25,856 nucleotides of DNA from the NCBI GenBank assembly GCA_052144935.1, contig JBKQPR010000020.1, forward strand, positions 1-25,856, in the 5' to 3' direction. Position 1 is the first letter of the stretch. Every line of letters begins with the position of its first letter. The translations under genes were made by a program, and so were the position numbers. Of the stretch, positions 15,001 through 22,452 are shown piece by piece. The DNA is from JOPF133 sp052144935. Its GTDB lineage: Bacteria > Acidobacteriota > Terriglobia > Bryobacterales > Bryobacteraceae. The notes beneath the pieces were generated by a model. It ran no database searches. It worked only from the letters and a program-made list of their open reading frames with translations, and had not been told where the DNA came from.

Positions 15001-16077
15001 TCAGCGGCGCTCGGCACGGATCACGGCGGCGAAGAAACCGTCGCCGGGATCGCAGCCGGGAATGCGCTCGACGGTTTCCACGACCAACTCGGGCGGAACG
15101 GTGGAGACCACCGCCTGGTTCTCTTCGGGCTCCAGCGAACAGGTGGAATAGACCAGCAGGCCGCCGGGGGCCAGCGCGGCGCGGGCGTGGGCCAGCAGGG
15201 CGCGCTGGCGGCGGGGCAGATCGTCCAGATCGGCGGGCACGAGCCGCCATTTGATTTCGGGATTGCGCGCCAGCGTGCCGGTGCCGGAGCAAGGGGCGTC
15301 CACCAGGATGCGCTCGAAGGGGCGCGCGAAAGGCAACGGGCGCGTGCCGTCCACCACCAGCAGATCGCACCCCAGCGCGCGCATTTGGGCGATGCGGTGA
15401 TAGTGCAGGTCGCAGGCGATGGCGCGCACTCCGGATTCCAGGGCGTGCGCGGTCTTGTTGCCGGGGGCGGCGCAAAGATCGAGGAAGCTCTGGCCGGGCG
15501 CGAGGCCGAGAAGCGGCACGATGGATTGCGAGCCGATGTCCTGCATGCGGCCGCCACGGAGATGCTTTTCCGGCTCGGAGAGGGCGGCGCGAGCGATGCC
15601 TTCGGCGATGGCGGGGCCGTAGCGGCTCTGCCAGCGGTCGAGCATCCAGGCGGGGCAGGAAAGCGCCACTTCGCGGCTGGGCCAATCCACCGGGTCGCGA
15701 TTCACCTTGCGGAGCACGGCGTTGACGAATCCGGCGGCGGAGGTCTTGCGGGCGCGCTTCACCAGGTCGACGCTTTCGGCCACGGCGGCGTGAAGCGGGA
15801 TGCGCTCCAGGTAGCGGATTTGGAAAATGCCCATGCGCAGGGCGATGCGCACTTCGGGATCGAGCTGGCGGTCGCGCGAGCCTCCGGAGTAGTGGGCGAT
15901 CAGGTAGTCGAGCTGGGCCTGGTAGCGCAGGCTGCCGAAGACGATCTGCGCGGCCAGGCCGGCGTCGCGGGAATCCAGGGCCGCCGTGCGGGCCAGCAGC
16001 AGGTCGCTGGCGTAGCCGCCCAGCTCGACCTTGCGCAGGATCTCGAAAGCGGCGATGCGGGCGGGGGAGAGGGGCAC
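15001..16077 (-). CDS. RsmB-like 16S rRNA (cytosine-5) methyltransferase, shortened
   Basis: A 358-residue SAM-dependent RNA m5C methyltransferase of the RsmB/Sun family. Residues 1-140 form a NusB-like domain (AAFEILRKVELGGYAS, VFGSLRYQAQLDYLI, AAGFVNAVLRKV). The catalytic domain has DLCAAPGNKT (about 200), DAPCSGTG (about 260) and YSTCSLEPEEN (about 310), with both family cysteines. Between the NusB-like part and DLCAAPG, family members usually have a longer RNA-binding segment ending in QDE-SQ. Here AALSEPEKHLRGG leads almost directly to RMQDIGSQ, so roughly 50 residues are missing. The GTG start at 16077 overlaps the TAG stop of the zinc-finger gene by one base, indicating an operon with coupled translation. 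Confidence 0.88.
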   Translation of the reverse strand: MPLSPARIAAFEILRKVELGGYASDLLLARTAALDSRDAGLAAQIVFGSLRYQAQLDYLIAHYSGGSRDRQLDPEVRIALRMGIFQIRYLERIPLHAAVAESVDLVKRARKTSAAGFVNAVLRKVNRDPVDWPSREVALSCPAWMLDRWQSRYGPAIAEGIARAALSEPEKHLRGGRMQDIGSQSIVPLLGLAPGQSFLDLCAAPGNKTAHALESGVRAIACDLHYHRIAQMRALGCDLLVVDGTRPLPFARPFERILVDAPCSGTGTLARNPEIKWRLVPADLDDLPRRQRALLAHARAALAPGGLLVYSTCSLEPEENQAVVSTVPPELVVETVERIPGCDPGDGFFAAVIRAERR

Positions 16078-16421
16078 TATGCCGGGTCCAGCCCCATCTT
16101 CATGCGGGCCATTCCGTGCACCCGGTCGAGGAACGGCGTGGGGTCGCGGTTCTCCCATTCCGCCATGATCCACTGCTCCACGATCGCCAGAAACCGCGGT
16201 GCGTCGGGATGGCACATCAGGCAGTGGCTGGGGCGCTCGGGGAGCGGGGGCGGCGGGGCGGGTAACCCTTCATCCTGGAGGATGGAGTCGCAGACGCGGA
16301 CGCATTCGTCGCAGATGTAAACGCGCGGGTAGTCGGAGGGCGAGGAGATCAGCTTGGCAACTACGTCCTTCGACTTATGGCAGAAGGAGCACTGCAGGGC
16401 TTCGGGTTTGGACTGTCGCAT
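16077..16421 (-). CDS. Stand-alone ClpX-type zinc-finger protein
   Basis: A 114-residue cytoplasmic protein. Its first half carries a ClpX C4 zinc-binding domain: CSFCHKSKDVVAKLISSP, then VYICDECVRVC. There is no AAA+ ATPase after it. A Pro-rich linker (PAPPPPLPERP) leads to a second part with CLMCH and the helix FLAIVEQWIMAEWENRD. In ClpX the domain dimerises and binds adaptors or substrates, so a free copy might compete for or recruit partners, which is inference. ATG 16421 has GGAGG six bases upstream. The gene heads an operon with the rRNA methyltransferase and is divergent from the TtcA-like gene. Confidence 0.82.
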   Translation of the reverse strand: MRQSKPEALQCSFCHKSKDVVAKLISSPSDYPRVYICDECVRVCDSILQDEGLPAPPPPLPERPSHCLMCHPDAPRFLAIVEQWIMAEWENRDPTPFLDRVHGMARMKMGLDPA

Positions 16422-16464
16422 AAGGGGCCTCCATCCAGGGTAACGCCGTCCGCGGCCCACCTTC

Positions 16465-16470
16465 TATAAT
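16465..16470 (+). promoter_or_regulatory. Consensus -10 box of a probable leaderless promoter
   Basis: TATAAT ends seven bases before the GTG start at 16478. A transcript starting the usual distance downstream would begin at or next to the start codon. No Shine-Dalgarno fits in the gap and no clear -35 box is seen. Confidence 0.55.
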
Positions 16471-16477
16471 CAAGTCA

Positions 16478-17257
16478 GTGGAACTGGAAAAGACACTGCT
16501 GCGCAAGGTGGGGGAGGCGATCCACCGCTTTAAGATGATTCGCGATGGCGACCGCGTGGCGGTGGCGCTTTCGGGCGGGAAGGATTCGGCCACCCTGTTG
16601 GAAGCCCTGCTGCTGCTCCAGAAGCGCGCGCCCATCGAGTTTACGGTGTGTGCGTTCACGGTGGAGCAGGGCAAGTTTCTGCGGCCCATCGAACCGCTGG
16701 GCCAGTACCTGAAAGAGCGCGGAGTGGCGTGGACGTATCACCGCGACGCGCCCTCGCTGCGCCTCCTGGAAGACCAGCCCGGCCACGGCTGCGACCTGTG
16801 CAGCCGCTACCGGCGGCGGGCGGTGTATGAGATCGTGAAAGGGCTGGGCGCCAACGTGATCGCGTTTGGGCACACCGCCGACGATTTTTGCGAGGCGCTG
16901 CTGCGCAACACTCTGTTCACCGGGAAGCTGAGCGCGCTGCCTGCTGTGACTTACTCGCGCGACCGCGATTTCCGGCTGATCCGGCCGCTGGTCTTTGTGA
17001 CCGAGGACATCACGAAGGCGTACGCCGAGGCGCGCGGCGTGCCGCTGGTGCCGTGCGGGTGCTCCGAACGCACCGGAACTGTGCGGCGCGCGCTGCGCGG
17101 CCTGTTCGGCGAGCTGGAGAAGGAACATCCGCACCTGAAGGAGAACATCCTTTCGGCGATGGGGAACGTGGATACGGGCCGTCTGCTGGACCCGCGGTAT
17201 CTGGATCCGGAGCAGGCGGAGAAGCGGGAACTGTTTCCGATTGTTGGGGAGGGGTGA
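16478..17257 (+). CDS. TtcA-like tRNA 2-thiocytidine synthetase
   Basis: A 259-residue PP-loop ATPase. The ATP-binding loop SGGKDS is at residues 32-37. A Cys pair in CDLCSRYRRR (105, 108) and Cys193/Cys195 in VPCGCSERTG are likely iron-sulfur or sulfur-transfer ligands. FGHTADDFCEALLRN is the typical helix after the second motif. Relatives thiolate tRNA, as in TtcA making 2-thiocytidine 32 with an iron-sulfur cluster, so the same role is likely here. The start is GTG 16478, directly after TATAAT, which supports a leaderless message. The gene is divergent from the zinc-finger/rRNA methyltransferase operon, and together they form a small RNA-modification neighbourhood. Confidence 0.88.
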   Translation: MELEKTLLRKVGEAIHRFKMIRDGDRVAVALSGGKDSATLLEALLLLQKRAPIEFTVCAFTVEQGKFLRPIEPLGQYLKERGVAWTYHRDAPSLRLLEDQPGHGCDLCSRYRRRAVYEIVKGLGANVIAFGHTADDFCEALLRNTLFTGKLSALPAVTYSRDRDFRLIRPLVFVTEDITKAYAEARGVPLVPCGCSERTGTVRRALRGLFGELEKEHPHLKENILSAMGNVDTGRLLDPRYLDPEQAEKRELFPIVGEG

Positions 17258-17386
17258 GGGAGGGGGCGGCGGTAAGATGCCCACGGTCCAAGCCAGAACA
17301 CCTTCGCCCCAACTGGTAAAAGTAGAAGCTGGACCGGCACCGGAATCACCACACCTGGATCGCCTTCCAGCGACACAATGCGCCTT

Positions 17387-17656
17387 TCACCGGGCAAGAC
17401 GGGAGGAATCCCGGAGCGCTCGCTTCGATTCGGCCGATGTGGCGCCCAGACTCACCACAATCGCTTTCTGCCCTTCCACTCCGGTGAAATCCGATCCGCA
17501 AAATGTGGCGGCGCCGAAACTGTGAGTGACTGACTCGTCGTCTCCGGGGGCAATGCAATCCGCGGCAACTCCTCTCGAACAGCCGTAACCTTGTGGGAAA
17601 GTTTCCGTCCACTCGGAAGGTAAGGTGTGAAGCGCACTCCGGGGGTGGCGTCGTCC
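17387..17656 (-). other. Open frame without start, possible gene remnant
   Basis: The 520 bases between the TtcA-like gene and the PilZ gene (17258-17778) hold no complete gene. On the minus strand, 89 codons between stops at 17657 and 17387 are open and read partly like protein (THSFGAATFCGSDFTGVEG, then KAIVVSLGATSAESKRA), but no suitable start is present. A second frame beside it (PGERRIVSLEGDPGVVIPVP) could be its frameshifted continuation. I do not recognise either. This may be a decayed gene or chance. Confidence 0.25.
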
Positions 17657-17778
17657 TCACGATTCGCGGGTCACTTTGGGCTAACCGGAGACCAGCCGTG
17701 GAACGGACGCTGAGAATCTCCGGAGGCTTTCGTAGCCGAGTGAACCGACAGAGCCAAATTTGGAGGGCTGCTCGGCGT

Positions 17779-18177
17779 TCAAGCGATCGCCCAGCGCGGC
17801 ACCACGAGGTTGCCGCGGGAGCCGGTGTTGGTCTGCGACGCGCGCGACTGGGTACGAAATTCCCACTTATCCACGGTGCAGGCGGACAGGCCATCGCCGC
17901 TGCGCAGGACTCGTCCAAAGACCACCAGGCGCATGGGGGTTTCGTTTTCCAAATATACCGGCCAACTGATGGAAAGCTCGACGAAGGTCCCGGCAGCCAG
18001 TTCGCGATCAAGGGCGAAAGCCACACCTCCGCTGCCCATGTTGACGGTCTGTCCTAAACCCGCTTCCGAAATCCGTCCGTTTTGCAGGATCTTGTAGCGC
18101 AGCTCGCGGTGGATGGGGAATCGGGACTTTTGCCGCCTGTTATTTTTATCTTTCTTGGCTGATTTTTTGATCGGCAT
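17779..18177 (-). CDS. PilZ-domain protein
   Basis: A 132-residue cytoplasmic protein. A very basic N-terminus (MPIKKSAKKDKNNRRQKS) runs into a PilZ domain: RQKSR gives the RxxxR motif, RFPIHRELRYKIL the first strand, and TVNMGSGGVAF stands where the D/NxSxxG motif of cyclic di-GMP binders lies, with Gly at the usual Ser position. Later strands include FVELSISWPVYLENETPMRLVVFGRVLR. PilZ proteins act as c-di-GMP effectors in motility, exopolysaccharide or biofilm control. Whether this one binds is uncertain. ATG 18177 has GGAGG nine bases upstream. It is divergent from the phosphatase gene. Confidence 0.85.
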   Translation of the reverse strand: MPIKKSAKKDKNNRRQKSRFPIHRELRYKILQNGRISEAGLGQTVNMGSGGVAFALDRELAAGTFVELSISWPVYLENETPMRLVVFGRVLRSGDGLSACTVDKWEFRTQSRASQTNTGSRGNLVVPRWAIA

Positions 18178-18439
18178 TGCAGCTAGCCTCCGCACTCTAC
18201 ACCGGATGTAGTGCATTCGCGGGACCGTAGTAGTGACGCCATGGAATCAACGACTTATTGGATTGCTGTGGGGACTCTGTCTACCACGTGGACAGCGACA
18301 GGCGGGCCCTGGTGTCCAGGACGTTTACAGTGTCAATGGCCGCGTGCAACCGGTTACGGATCGCGCCGGCGGGGCCGATAGGCACCCCCCAGGGGGCATC
18401 GGCCGGAGGGCACCACGTGATACGCTGAGTTTTCCAACT

Positions 18440-19969
18440 ATGAGGAAGGCGCTCATTTTTCTACTCCTGGGGGCCGGGCTGCTGGCGGCGGCCGCCAAAC
18501 CCAAGCTGGTGGTGACCATCGTCATCGACCAGTTCCGCTACGACTACCTGACACGATACCGCCATGAGTATCACGCCGGATTCGACACGCTGCTGACCAA
18601 AGGCGCGGTGTTCACCAACGCGCAATACGAGCATTTTCCGACCGTAACGGCGATCGGCCACGCCACGATTCTGTCGGGCGCCACGCCCTCGATCAGCGGC
18701 ATCATCGGCAACGATTGGTTCGACCGGGAAGAGGGCCGCAAGGTGACCAGCGTCTCCGACCGCCACACCAGTCTGCTGGGGGGCGATCCGGCGGCGGCGG
18801 GGTCGTCGCCGCGGCGGCTGCTGGTGGATACCCTGGGAGACGAATTGAAAATGGCCGGCCAGGGCAAGCCCGAAGGCGCGCCGCGCGTGATCGGGATATC
18901 GCTGAAAGACCGCGCCGCCATCCTGCCCGCCGGACACATGGCGGACGCGGCCTACTGGTTCGATACCAAGAGCGGGCGGATTGTCAGCAGCAACTACTAT
19001 TTCGCCGATTTGCCGGACTGGGTGAAGGACTTCAACTCAGTGAAGCCGGCCGATCAGTACGCCGGCGCCAACTGGCTGAACCATGTCCTGAACACCGACC
19101 TGAAGAAGCTGTACTCGGATCTGGAGGCCAGCCCCTTCGGCAACGAACTGGTGGAGGCGCTGGCCGAGCGCGCCCTGACGGCCGAGCAACTGGGCCAGCG
19201 CGGCGTGACGGATCTGCTGACGGTGAGCTTTTCCTCGAACGACTTCGTGGGCCATGACTTGGGACCGGACTCGGAGGAGGTACACGAGATGTGCCTGCGC
19301 ACCGACGTGCTGCTGGCCAGGTTTTTGCGCGCGGTGGATGGCGCCGTAGGGGAGGACAACGCGCTGGTGGTGGTGACGGCCGATCATGGAGTGGCGCCTA
19401 TGCCGGAGGTCAATACGGCGCGCAGGATGCCCGGCGGACGGATGGAACCAGGGGTGACGTCCAAGGTGGTGCAGGCGGCGCTGGTGAAGAAGTTCGGCGA
19501 GGGCCAGTGGATTCTGAACGATTCGGAGGCCACCCTGTACTTCGATCGGGAGCTGATCGCGCGGAAAAATCTGGACCGGGCGGAGGTGGAGCGCACCGCG
19601 GCGGCCGCGGCCCTGACGATTCCGCACGTCTTCCGCGTGTACACGCGCGAGCAACTCCTAACCGGAGCGGTGGCGCGGGATCGGGTGTCCGAGCGTGTCA
19701 TGAACGGCTACAACGGGCAGCGTGGGGGGGACCTCGAGGTGCTGCTGGATCCCTACTGGATCTACCCGAAGACGGGCACGTCTCACGGCACTACGTTCAG
19801 CTACGACGCGCATGTGCCGCTGATCTTCCTGGGAGCGGGCATTAAAGCCGGGCGCTATGACGAGACGGTGGTAATCAACGACGTGGCGCCCACGCTGGCA
19901 ACCATGCTGGACGTGGAGACGCCGGCAGGCTCGGTGGGCCGTGTGCTTTCGGAGATGTTCCAGCAGTGA
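18440..19969 (+). CDS. PafA-like periplasmic alkaline phosphatase
   Basis: A 509-residue protein of the alkaline phosphatase superfamily with a signal peptide (MRKALIFLLLGAGLLAAAA). Metal ligands include Asp30 in VVTIVIDQFRYD and the Asp-His of VVVTADHGVAPMP. The likely nucleophile is Thr70 in PTVTAIGHATILSG. Asn91 (GNDWFD) and Lys156/Arg158 (ISLKDRAAI) match the phosphate-contacting Asn and Lys-x-Arg of PafA-type phosphate-irrepressible monoesterases. It should release phosphate from organic monoesters in the periplasm. The start ATG 18440 precedes the signal peptide. The longer frame from 18233 adds 69 residues without protein character. TGATACGCT upstream resembles an extended -10. No Shine-Dalgarno. 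Confidence 0.88.
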   Translation: MRKALIFLLLGAGLLAAAAKPKLVVTIVIDQFRYDYLTRYRHEYHAGFDTLLTKGAVFTNAQYEHFPTVTAIGHATILSGATPSISGIIGNDWFDREEGRKVTSVSDRHTSLLGGDPAAAGSSPRRLLVDTLGDELKMAGQGKPEGAPRVIGISLKDRAAILPAGHMADAAYWFDTKSGRIVSSNYYFADLPDWVKDFNSVKPADQYAGANWLNHVLNTDLKKLYSDLEASPFGNELVEALAERALTAEQLGQRGVTDLLTVSFSSNDFVGHDLGPDSEEVHEMCLRTDVLLARFLRAVDGAVGEDNALVVVTADHGVAPMPEVNTARRMPGGRMEPGVTSKVVQAALVKKFGEGQWILNDSEATLYFDRELIARKNLDRAEVERTAAAAALTIPHVFRVYTREQLLTGAVARDRVSERVMNGYNGQRGGDLEVLLDPYWIYPKTGTSHGTTFSYDAHVPLIFLGAGIKAGRYDETVVINDVAPTLATMLDVETPAGSVGRVLSEMFQQ

Positions 19970-20083
19970 GGCGGGCATCCCCTTCCCTCCGGCTGATTAT
20001 CTATATCGCAACTGAAATGTCGCGCATCACTGCGCAAAATCTAGTACCAGCGTTAGAACCTGGCAGCCTATGGCCGGGCGAAG

Positions 20084-20162
20084 ATCGGCCATTTCGACAT
20101 TATCGAAATACTTGGGGGCGCATGGGCATCGTCAAGAACAACGGCAATGCCCGTCTGTGCCG
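20084..20162 (+). pseudogene. Remnant of a Ser/Thr protein kinase N-terminus
   Basis: The 359 bases between the phosphatase and the next gene (19970-20328) hold no intact gene. In one frame 20084-20116 reads IGHFDIIEILG. After a shift the next frame reads GRMGIVKNNGNARL (20116-20157). Together these resemble the glycine-loop start of bacterial Hanks-type kinases (IGHYEILE-LG-GGMG-VY-A-D-RLGR). The catalytic Lys and everything after are absent. The match is short, so this is a tentative call. Confidence 0.35.
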
Positions 20163-20289
20163 CCATTCTGGCTCCTCACGCCACCGGGGTATCAAGGGCT
20201 CAGCCGTTAGCCATAGCTAAGCTGGGAGCACTCCTCGACTGACTAGCCGGGCCGGCTCGTTGCCGTCGGCCCTCACTGGGCCCCGTGGG

Positions 20290-20320
20290 TAAGTCCGCCG
20301 CCCAGAGTCGGCACCGCGCC
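20290..20320. repeat. Degenerate REP-like half-element
   Basis: TAAGTCCGCC followed by a core GAGTCGGCACCG aligns with the left arm and core of the palindrome at 14729-14758, with about a quarter of positions changed. It lies just beyond the 3' end of the minus-strand receiver gene, which is a typical intergenic REP position. The right arm is not preserved. Confidence 0.4.
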
Positions 20321-20328
20321 TTTCCTAC

Positions 20329-20775
20329 CTACACGGCGTGCCGGAGCACGCGAGACCGCCGGCTGGCGCGCAGGCCGATCAACTCGGCCACTTCGCCCAA
20401 AAACGTGGGGACGTTTTCGGTGTGAATCGAAAACCGGTGGCGGGCCCGGCCCGTCCGCGGCGCCTGCAAGCCTTCCGAGGAGGTCACCAGAGCCGTCGCC
20501 GGCCGGTACTCCTTGACCCGGGCATAGGCCAGGACATCGCGTCCGGACGTAGAGGACCCGAATTCGGCGCCACTCAGCACCAGTTCGAACTGGCCCTCAT
20601 CCAGCTTGGCAAAGGCCTCCGACGGCGTGGCAGCCACATCCACGGCGTAGCCGCCGGCTGCCAGAAGGCTTTGGAGCGCAAGACGAGAAGCCAACTGGCC
20701 ATGAACCAGCAATACCCGGGCAAGGTCCAGGCGGCGACGCTTTGCCGCTTCCGTATTTCCGGCGGAGATAGCCAT
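20329..20775 (-). CDS. Degenerate receiver-domain (pseudo-receiver) protein
   Basis: A 148-residue protein with the alpha/beta pattern of a response-regulator receiver: DLARVLLVHGQLASRLALQ (strand 1), AAGGYAVDVAATPSEAFAKL (helix and strand 2), FELVLSGAEFG (strand 3) and RPATALVTSSEG (strand 4). The acidic pocket is missing: the usual VVDDE is LVHGQ, and the phospho-acceptor Asp after strand 3 is Ser or Gly. The Ser/Thr at the end of strand 4 remains (TSSEG), while the conserved Lys after strand 5 is not evident. It is likely unable to be phosphorylated in the normal way and may work as a binding module. No output domain and no sensor kinase lie nearby. Confidence 0.65.
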   Translation of the reverse strand: MAISAGNTEAAKRRRLDLARVLLVHGQLASRLALQSLLAAGGYAVDVAATPSEAFAKLDEGQFELVLSGAEFGSSTSGRDVLAYARVKEYRPATALVTSSEGLQAPRTGRARHRFSIHTENVPTFLGEVAELIGLRASRRSRVLRHAV

Positions 20776-21008
20776 CGGTCCATACTTACTTTAACCGAAA
20801 ACCGCCAGAATGAACCCTCTAATTTGAGCCACCCTGGCCCTCTCCGTAGCTATCTCCCCATAATTTTCATATGATTACAGAGTACTCCTAGTATTATTGT
20901 GGGGTTTCGACCTGAAGTGAGGTCCGGATTGCCACCCCTGGCTGTCCAAATGCATCGGCACTTTATACCCACTTATTCGTGGTGGCTGATTGCCGTGATC
21001 GGGGCTGC

Positions 21009-21027
21009 GGGCTGGGGTTGCCAGCCC
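21009..21027 (-). terminator. Hairpin after the radical SAM gene
   Basis: GGGCTGG at 21009-21015 pairs with CCAGCCC at 21021-21027 around a five-base loop, seven to 25 bases after the minus-strand stop of the radical SAM gene. No U-run follows, so an intrinsic terminator is uncertain. The rest of 20776-21008 shows no gene. Confidence 0.35.
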
Positions 21028-21033
21028 CAAGAC

Positions 21034-22101
21034 CTACCCGGCTACCGCCTCCGCCAAATGGGGCTGATACACACAACGGGGGTCTTCGGCCAGGAAGTCC
21101 CCGGTGAGGGCATAGGCGCGGGAACGCGATCCGCCGCAGATCTTCTGGTATTCGCAGATGCCGCACTTGCCTTCGCGCTGGGTGGTATCGCGCAGGGTGC
21201 GGAACAGGGGGGAGTCGCGATAGACGCTGGTCAGGGAATCTCGAAGCACGTTACCCCCGCTCACCGGCAGGAAGCCGCTGGGGAAAATCTCGCCGGTGTG
21301 GGAGACGAACACGAACCCTTTGCCGTCGCTGACGCCCGCGGTGCGCCATGCCACGCCCTTGGCATTCTCGTTTTCCGTAACGCCATGCTCGGCTTTGATA
21401 CGCTGCGCTACGTAGCGGCGGTAGTGCATCGCCTCGGTGGTCTTGATGCCGAACGGGGCGGTCTTGGAGAGGTCGTACATGAACTCGAAGACCTGTTCGT
21501 ATTCGGCGGCGCCCAGGTCGTCATCTTCGGCCGCGCGGCCGGTCACGATGAGGAAGAAGAGGCTCCACATTTTAGTGCGGACCTGCCTGGCAATCCCGGC
21601 CATCTCCGGCAGGCGCGCCATGTTGCGGCGCGTCACGGTGGTCTGAAGCTGCGTGTCCAGGCCGATATCGCGGGCGTGGGTCAGGGCAAACAGGGCGCGG
21701 TCGAAGGTGCCCGGGACGCCGCGGAAATCGTCGTGGGAGGCGGCGTCCGGTCCGTCCAGGCTGAGGGCCATGCGGGTGACGCCGGCGGTTTTGAATGCTT
21801 CGATCGCCTGGGCGGTGAGCAGGGGGGTGGCGCTGGGAGTCACGTTGGTGCGCAAGCCGATACGGACGCTGTGGCGCACCAGGTCGAGCAGGTCCGGCCG
21901 CTTCAGCGGATCGCCGCCGGTGAAGACCATGAGCGGTTCGCCGAAGCGGCGGATCTCGTCCAGGAGGCGGTAGCCCTGTTCGGTGGTCAGTTCGGAGGGA
22001 TGGCGTTCGGATTGAGCGGAGGCGCGACAGTGGACGCAGGCCAGGTCGCAGGCCTGGGTGACCTCCCAGATCACGAGCATGGGGGCTTGGTCGAAGTTCA
22101 T
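21034..22101 (-). CDS. Radical SAM/SPASM-domain protein
   Basis: A 355-residue radical SAM enzyme. The cluster motif CDLACVHC (Cys18, 22, 25) lies in MLVIWEVTQACDLACVHC. VFTGGDPLKRPDLLDLV and LSLDGPDAASHDDFRG are the usual SAM-binding strands. A C-terminal SPASM-type Cys region reads CGICEYQKICGG and ends ...DPRCVYQP. This resembles the family related to heme d1/heme biosynthesis and peptide-modifying enzymes (AhbD/NirJ-like; TIGR04053-like). I see no precursor peptide gene beside it, so its substrate is unknown. The start ATG 22101 has no Shine-Dalgarno. The upstream in-frame ATG at 22212 adds 37 residues that do not look conserved. Confidence 0.88.
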   Translation of the reverse strand: MNFDQAPMLVIWEVTQACDLACVHCRASAQSERHPSELTTEQGYRLLDEIRRFGEPLMVFTGGDPLKRPDLLDLVRHSVRIGLRTNVTPSATPLLTAQAIEAFKTAGVTRMALSLDGPDAASHDDFRGVPGTFDRALFALTHARDIGLDTQLQTTVTRRNMARLPEMAGIARQVRTKMWSLFFLIVTGRAAEDDDLGAAEYEQVFEFMYDLSKTAPFGIKTTEAMHYRRYVAQRIKAEHGVTENENAKGVAWRTAGVSDGKGFVFVSHTGEIFPSGFLPVSGGNVLRDSLTSVYRDSPLFRTLRDTTQREGKCGICEYQKICGGSRSRAYALTGDFLAEDPRCVYQPHLAEAVAG

Positions 22102-22312
22102 AGATGAAAACCATTTGCATTTCAAAGCCCACAGTCCGAATGCTGCAAATGCGTTGGATATTTCAACAGTTGCCGGTCCGAATATGCCGATTGGGGTATT
22201 TGACGCACCCATGGTGCGCAGGGGCAGGGGGACTGGGCGTAGGGGGCTGGGGCGCTAAAATGAGGCCTCTGGGAGGATTTGGTCCTCGGGTCCGGGCTGG
22301 GCCGCTCGGCGC

Positions 22313-22417
22313 CTACATGCGAGCGGCGCTTTCATCGAGTGGCCCGATGATCAGGCGCACCCGCTGAGCCTGGTGCAGAGTCAGTTCCTCCACGGGCTTG
22401 AGAACGTCCTCTGTCAT
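22313..22417 (-). pseudogene. Remnant of an AF2212/DUF104-type antitoxin
   Basis: A 34-codon frame reads MTEDVLKPVEELTLHQAQRV, then RLIIGPLDESAARM. This resembles the short antitoxins with consensus VYEDGVLKPLEPLDLPEGQRVRV. The first strand is missing and no PIN-domain gene follows in 22213-22312 or downstream. It is probably a decayed toxin-antitoxin locus. The match is short. Confidence 0.35.
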
Positions 22418-22452
22418 CAGGTTAGCAGAGGTTGCAGAGCGCCGCCGCGCAG

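Noticed and set aside
14830..16320. Plus-strand 496-codon frame opposite the rRNA methyltransferase
   Set aside because: The minus strand has all methyltransferase motifs and the operon overlap.
20899..22107. Plus-strand 402-codon frame opposite the radical SAM gene
   Set aside because: The minus strand holds CxxxCxxC and SPASM cysteines, and the plus-strand frame is a codon-bias shadow.
21034..22312. RiPP-type cluster around the radical SAM/SPASM gene
   Set aside because: No short precursor ORF, peptidase or exporter lies beside it. The only small frame nearby resembles an antitoxin remnant.
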